Origin: DATDAH01 sp963725155
GTDB taxonomy: Bacteria; Actinomycetota; Acidimicrobiia; Acidimicrobiales; DATDAH01
Assembly: GCA_963725155.1 (NCBI GenBank)
Contig: CAVRXU010000007.1
Coordinates: 310,001 to 374,000, forward strand
Direction: 5' to 3'
Length of the DNA stretch: 64,000 nt
Below, piece by piece: positions 60,173-64,000 of this stretch. The notes under the pieces were generated by a model that was not told where the DNA came from, made no database searches, and saw only the letters and a list, made by a program, of their open reading frames with translations. Position numbers and translations under genes: made by a program. Numbering within the stretch: the first letter of the stretch is position 1; every line of letters begins with the position of its first letter.

Positions 60173-61460
60173 GGACCAGGGCCCGAGGGCCACTGCCCGG
60201 CGCCTGTTGGGCCACCTCGACGGGTCGCCGACGCCCTACCACGCCGTGGATCGGGCCGCCGGGCTGCTCGCCGCGGCCGGATTCGTCGAGCGGGACGAAC
60301 GGGCGGCGTGGGCAGCCGGCGACCCGACCCGTTGGTTCGTGCGGCGGGGAGGAGCCCTCGTGGCCGCTGTGTGGCCCTCAGCCCTGCCCTCCGAAGCTCC
60401 CCTGCGCATCGTCGGGGCCCACACCGACAGCCCGAACCTCCGCCTCAAGCCCAAGCCCCTGTCGTCGTCCGCGGGCTGGCAGCGCCTGGCCGTCGAGGTC
60501 TACGGCAGTCCCCTGCTCAACAGCTGGCTCGACCGGGACCTTGGCCTGGCCGGCCGGGTGTCGGTCCAGCGGGGCGACGGGACCGCGGTGGTGCTCGTAC
60601 ACCTGGACGGCGCGATCGCCCGCATCCCTCAGCTGGCGATCCACCTCGATCGGGAGGTCAACCAGACCGGTCTGGTCCTCAACCCTCAGCACCATTTGCT
60701 GCCGCTCTGGGCCCCGGATGGTGAGGCCGGCGTGCTCGACGCCGTCGCCGTGGCCGCGAGCTGCGCGGTGGACGACCTGATCGCCTGGGACCTCATGCTC
60801 CACGATGTCCAGCCCGCGGCCCTCACCGGGCCGGGCGATGAGCTGCTGGTCAGCGGTCGCCTGGACAACCTGGTCAGCTGCTTCGCCGCCGTCGAGGCGC
60901 TGACCGAGACGCCTGAGGACCCGGACGCCGTCGGCGTGGTCTGCCTGTTCGACCACGAAGAGGTGGGCTCGGTCTCCCGGACCGGAGCCGGCGGCGAGCT
61001 CCTTCCCGGCCTGATCGAGCGGGCCCACCGGGCCCGGGGTGGGGAGCGGGACGAACTGGCCCGGGCCCTGTCCGGATCGGCGTGTGTCTCCGCCGACATG
61101 GCCCACGCCACGCATCCCAACTACCCCGACCGGCATGACCCCGGTCACGCCGTGGACCTCAACGGCGGGCCAGTGGTGAAGGTCAACGCCTCGCAGCGCT
61201 ACGCCAGTGATGCCGACAGCGTCGTGCCGTTCCTGGAGGCCGCCGACCGGGCCGAGGTGCCGGTGCAGCGGTTCGTGAGCCGCAGTGACCTGCCCTGTGG
61301 ATCGACGATCGGCCCGGTGACCGCCGCTCGCCTTGGCGTGGCCACCGTCGATGTGGGTGTCCCCCAGTGGGCCATGCACTCCGCCCGCGAGACCGCGGGG
61401 GCACTGGATCCCGACCTGCTCCGGCGGGCCCTCGGGTCGTTCCTCGCCCCTCCGCCCTGA
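60165..61460 (+). CDS. M18 family aminopeptidase
   Basis: A 431-residue zinc aminopeptidase of the M18 (aspartyl aminopeptidase) family. Metal and catalytic residues are present: IVGAHTDSPNLRLKPKP (His ligand), VSGRLDNLVSCFA (bridging Asp), FDHEEVGSVS (catalytic Glu pair), RSDLPCGSTIGP and VPQWAMHSARET (C-terminal His ligand). Cytoplasmic. The ATG at 60165 has a GGAGAGGAG ribosome-binding site and overlaps the CapA-like gene by 8 bp. Confidence 0.95.
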   Translation: MAEDQGPRATARRLLGHLDGSPTPYHAVDRAAGLLAAAGFVERDERAAWAAGDPTRWFVRRGGALVAAVWPSALPSEAPLRIVGAHTDSPNLRLKPKPLSSSAGWQRLAVEVYGSPLLNSWLDRDLGLAGRVSVQRGDGTAVVLVHLDGAIARIPQLAIHLDREVNQTGLVLNPQHHLLPLWAPDGEAGVLDAVAVAASCAVDDLIAWDLMLHDVQPAALTGPGDELLVSGRLDNLVSCFAAVEALTETPEDPDAVGVVCLFDHEEVGSVSRTGAGGELLPGLIERAHRARGGERDELARALSGSACVSADMAHATHPNYPDRHDPGHAVDLNGGPVVKVNASQRYASDADSVVPFLEAADRAEVPVQRFVSRSDLPCGSTIGPVTAARLGVATVDVGVPQWAMHSARETAGALDPDLLRRALGSFLAPPP

Positions 61461-61521
61461 CGGCGAGGCCGACCGGCCCATCGCCGCCAGGAGGGCGCGC
61501 TGAGCGTGGGAAGCTGACCCC

Positions 61522-63396
61522 ATGAGCCATCCCCTCGATCCGCTGACTGCGGAGGAGATCGCCCGGGTGGGCGCGGCCGTGCGGGACCACGTCCCCGACA
61601 CGGACCTGCTGTTCTCGTCCATCACCCTCGCCGAGCCCGCCAAGGAGTCGGCCCCGGCTGATCGGCCGGGACCTCCCCCATCGAGAGCAGCCCGGGTGGT
61701 GGTGGTCGACGGTCCCCACGGGGTGATCGAGGCCGTGGTGACCACCGACGGGCAGGTGTGCGAGTGGACTCCGGTCGCCGACGTGCGACCGCCCCTCCTG
61801 TTCAGCGAGGCCTTCAACGCCATGGAGGCCGTGCGGGCCGACGCGCGCTGGCAGGCGGCGGTGGCTCGGCGGGGCATCACCGATGTCACCGCGGTCCAGA
61901 TCGACCCGTGGCCGGCGGGCGCCTACGAGGACTTCGCTGAGCGCAACACCCGGATCACCCGCTGTCTGGCGTACCACCGGCAGGATCCCGCGGACAACGG
62001 CTACGCCCGCCCCATCGAGGGGGTCGTGGCCGTGGTCGACATGGTCACCGCCGAAGTGCTGGCCGTCGAAGACCACGGTGTCGTCGCCCTGCCCGCCGAC
62101 CCGGGCCGCTACGACGCCGACCACGTTGGTCCCCTCCGGGACGGCCTCAAGCCACTGGAGATCAGCCAGCCGCAGGGGGTCAGCTTCACCGTCGACGGCA
62201 ACCACTTGTCCTGGCAGCGCTGGGACCTCCGGGTGGGGATGGACCCGGTCGAGGGCCTCGTGCTCTACGACGTCGGCTACCAGGACGGCGACCGACGGCG
62301 GCCGGTGCTGGCCCGGGCCGCTCTCTCCGAGATGGTCGTGCCGTACGGATCGCCAGAGCCGGCGCACCGCTGGAAGAACGCCTTCGACGCCGGCGAGTGG
62401 GGCCTCGGGCGCTTCGTGAACTCCCTGACGGAGGGCTGTGACTGCCTCGGCGAGATCACCTATCTGGACGCGGTGATGGCCGACGAGCAGGGCAACCCCT
62501 GGATCGTGGAGCAGGCCATCTGCCTCCACGAGGAGGATGACGGGATCGCCTGGAAGCACCAGGACCTGAACACCGGCAACGTCGAGGTCCGTCGCTCCCG
62601 GCGCTTCGTCATCTCCGCCATCTTCACCGTCGGCAACTACGAGTACGCGTTCTACTGGAGGTTCTACCTCGACGGTTCGATCGAGCTGGAGGTCCGCCTC
62701 ACCGGCATCATCCAGCCCTGCGCCTTCGAAGGCGAGCCGCCGGCCGGCATGGTCGCCGTGGCCCCGGGTCTCGCCGCCGCCCACCACCAGCACCTGTTCT
62801 GTGTCCGCCTCGACCTCGACGTCGACGGCGGGGCGAACTCGGTCTACGAAGTGGACGTCGTGCCCACGGGCGGTGGTGACGACGACCCGTGGGCCAACGG
62901 CATCGAGGTCCGGTCCACGCTGCTGGCCTCCGAGGCTCGAGCCCAACGGGACGTGGACCCGTCGCGCAGCCGGGTCTGGAAGGTCGTCAACCCCGGCTCG
63001 CTCAACGGCCTCGGCCAGCCCGTCGGCTACAAGCTGCTCCCGGCGGCGACCCCGACCCTGCTCGCCGGCCCAGGGTCGGTCGTGCGCAACCGGGCCCGGT
63101 TCGCCACCCACAACCTCTGGGTCACGCCCTACGACCCGGCGGAGACCCGGGCCGCGGGGCCGTATCCCAACCAACACATCGGTGGTGACGGCCTACCGGC
63201 GTGGACCGCCGCCGACCGCCCGCTGGTGGACACCGACGTCGTCCTGTGGCACAGCTTCGGCCTGACCCACGTCGTCCGCCCCGAGGACTGGCCGGTCATG
63301 CCCGTGGAACGGACCGGGTTCTGGCTCGTGCCCGTGGGCTTCTTCGACCGGAACCCGGCGCTGGACATCCCCCCGCCCGCCCACTGCGAGCCCTGA
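61522..63396 (+). CDS. primary-amine oxidase (copper amine oxidase)
   Basis: A 624-residue copper/topaquinone amine oxidase, which oxidises primary amines to aldehydes with release of ammonia and hydrogen peroxide. Tyr373 in VGNYEYAFYW is the topaquinone precursor, Asp289 in NAFDAGEWGLG the catalytic base (84 residues apart, as in the Arthrobacter globiformis enzyme), and His422/His424 (HQH) with a His near 583 (GLTHVVRPEDWP) the copper ligands. No signal peptide, so cytoplasmic. Ends at a strong hairpin. Confidence 0.96.
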   Translation: MSHPLDPLTAEEIARVGAAVRDHVPDTDLLFSSITLAEPAKESAPADRPGPPPSRAARVVVVDGPHGVIEAVVTTDGQVCEWTPVADVRPPLLFSEAFNAMEAVRADARWQAAVARRGITDVTAVQIDPWPAGAYEDFAERNTRITRCLAYHRQDPADNGYARPIEGVVAVVDMVTAEVLAVEDHGVVALPADPGRYDADHVGPLRDGLKPLEISQPQGVSFTVDGNHLSWQRWDLRVGMDPVEGLVLYDVGYQDGDRRRPVLARAALSEMVVPYGSPEPAHRWKNAFDAGEWGLGRFVNSLTEGCDCLGEITYLDAVMADEQGNPWIVEQAICLHEEDDGIAWKHQDLNTGNVEVRRSRRFVISAIFTVGNYEYAFYWRFYLDGSIELEVRLTGIIQPCAFEGEPPAGMVAVAPGLAAAHHQHLFCVRLDLDVDGGANSVYEVDVVPTGGGDDDPWANGIEVRSTLLASEARAQRDVDPSRSRVWKVVNPGSLNGLGQPVGYKLLPAATPTLLAGPGSVVRNRARFATHNLWVTPYDPAETRAAGPYPNQHIGGDGLPAWTAADRPLVDTDVVLWHSFGLTHVVRPEDWPVMPVERTGFWLVPVGFFDRNPALDIPPPAHCEP

Positions 63397-63397
63397 T

Positions 63398-63449
63398 CGT
63401 TCTGGTTGCACCCAGCCGCGGCGGACCGCGGGGAGATGCAACCAGAACG
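63398..63449. terminator. bidirectional hairpin between convergent genes
   Basis: Perfect 13-bp arms (63398-63410 and 63437-63449) with an inner GC stem (CCGCGG repeats), located between the convergent amine oxidase and DUF983 genes. The arms extend with a small bulge into TGATC/GATCA. Outer ends are CGTTCTGG/CCAGAACG, as in the palindrome at 51058. Confidence 0.7.
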
Positions 63450-63453
63450 GTGA

Positions 63454-63852
63454 TCAGCTGAGCTCGTCGACGCCGATCGGGCGCATGGCCAGGTCGATGG
63501 CGGTCCAGAGGGTGCGGGAGATGGGTTGGAAGATCAGCGGCGTCAGCGCGGCCACACCCACGCAGACCCACAGGAGCGCGGCGGGCGGCGAGTCCGGGTA
63601 GCTGGCGGTGAAGCCGCCGACGATCACGCCGAGCAGCACCAGCAGGGCCAGGATCGTGTTCATGGCGATGGCGCCGATCCAGTGGCCCTCGATGCGTTCG
63701 AAGTGCAGGTCGCAGCGGGGGCAGTCGTCCTTCATGATCAGCCACCAGGTGAACACGTGGCCCGACCCGCAGAGCGGGCAGCGGCGCCCGAAGGCCCGCC
63801 CGATCATGCGCCCGGTCGTCGGAGGGTCCAGCGCGTACGGCGGGTGCACCAC
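63454..63852 (-). CDS. DUF983 zinc-ribbon membrane protein
   Basis: A 132-residue DUF983 protein: an N-terminal zinc ribbon with two C-x-x-C knuckles (CPLCGSGH and CPRCDLHFER), then two or three helices (MNTILALLVLLGVIVGGF and ALLWVCVGVAALTPLIF). Function unknown. GTG at 63852 chosen over an adjacent GTG; an AGGTAGG-like ribosome-binding site lies about 8 nt upstream. Divergent from the C69 peptidase gene. Confidence 0.87.
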   Translation of the reverse strand: MVHPPYALDPPTTGRMIGRAFGRRCPLCGSGHVFTWWLIMKDDCPRCDLHFERIEGHWIGAIAMNTILALLVLLGVIVGGFTASYPDSPPAALLWVCVGVAALTPLIFQPISRTLWTAIDLAMRPIGVDELS

Positions 63853-63884
63853 GACGCGGAACCTACCTGTCCGCCGTCGGCCAC

Positions 63885-63890
63885 TACCTT
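63885..63890 (+). promoter_or_regulatory. candidate -10 box for the C69 peptidase gene
   Basis: TACCTT, 7 nt upstream of the ATG at 63898. Confidence 0.45.
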
Positions 63891-63897
63891 GCCCGGC

Positions 63898-64000
63898 ATG
63901 TGCGACACCGTGGTCGTGGTCGGCGACGACGGCGTGCTGTTCGCCAAGAACAGCGACCGCGACGCCAACGAGGGCCAGGGCCTGGAATGGCACCCGGCCG
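63898..64000 (+). CDS. C69 family peptidase (secernin-like), partial
   Basis: The first 34 residues of an Ntn-hydrolase dipeptidase: MCDTVVVVGDDGVLFAKNSD with Cys2 as the nucleophile after removal of Met, then RDANEGQ. This opening is characteristic of peptidase C69/secernin proteins. The rest lies beyond the right edge. Confidence 0.87.
   Translation, partial: MCDTVVVVGDDGVLFAKNSDRDANEGQGLEWHPA

Noticed and set aside
1..64000. tRNA, rRNA, riboswitch or phage integrase genes
   Set aside because: None were recognised on either strand by eye; short intergenic gaps leave little room for them.

Overview
The window is high-GC DNA, dense with genes, from an actinobacterium. The evidence is GTG, ATG and some TTG starts, many 4-bp stop/start overlaps, lipoproteins with classic lipoboxes, an AftD-type arabinofuranosyltransferase, a Streptomyces-type conservon (cvnA-D), and TAnnnT -10 boxes 6 to 8 nt upstream of many start codons, as in leaderless actinobacterial transcripts. 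I would guess Acidimicrobiia, but the class is inferred from gene content, not from a marker gene. No rRNA, tRNA or CRISPR was seen.

Layout. 1-8.2 kb: mixed metabolic genes (partial acyl-CoA dehydrogenase, SirB1-like and DUF2203 proteins, glycerophosphodiester phosphodiesterase, FAD-linked oxidase, gamma-glutamyltransferase-family protein, methyltransferase, lytic transglycosylase). 8.2-9.8 kb: a repeat island with three 63-bp tandem copies, then two almost identical 449-bp direct repeats flanking a small secreted-protein gene. 9.8-18.6 kb: O-methyltransferase, a five-gene oligopeptide-type ABC importer operon whose last ATPase carries a membrane-spanning insertion of about 140 residues, a cyclophilin, and an AlkA-like glycosylase. 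18.5-44.4 kb: a large cell-envelope glycan locus. It holds PIG-V-like and GT39 transferases, four ArnT-like GT-C paralogues, a set of SGNH-fold proteins (mostly lipoproteins), a polysaccharide deacetylase, an acetyltransferase-like gene, GT2 and GT4 enzymes, DUF2304 and an AftD homologue. 44.4-51 kb: hydrolase, GGDEF-EAL protein, MBL-fold enzyme, Gfo/Idh/MocA and SDR oxidoreductases, and a cyclase. 51-54 kb: an acyltransferase-3/SGNH fusion with a GT2. 54-60 kb: a conservon (kinase, roadblock, DUF742, GTPase) divergent from DUF4388 and CapA-like genes. 60-64 kb: M18 aminopeptidase, copper amine oxidase, DUF983 and the start of a C69 peptidase.

How the genes work together. The 18.5-44.4 kb locus looks like a pathway that builds and decorates a surface polysaccharide. 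GT2 enzymes would charge polyprenyl-phosphate sugars, GT-C membrane enzymes would add them outside the membrane, AftD would add arabinose, and SGNH proteins, the deacetylase and the acetyltransferase would trim or acylate the product. The GT-C enzymes share an extracytoplasmic cysteine pair, and four SGNH lipoproteins share a separate pair (one next to the catalytic His, one in the C-terminal tail). This suggests a co-evolved, disulfide-stabilised module. Three glycan genes carry single-base frameshifts (four indels in all), which are either assembly errors or real decay.
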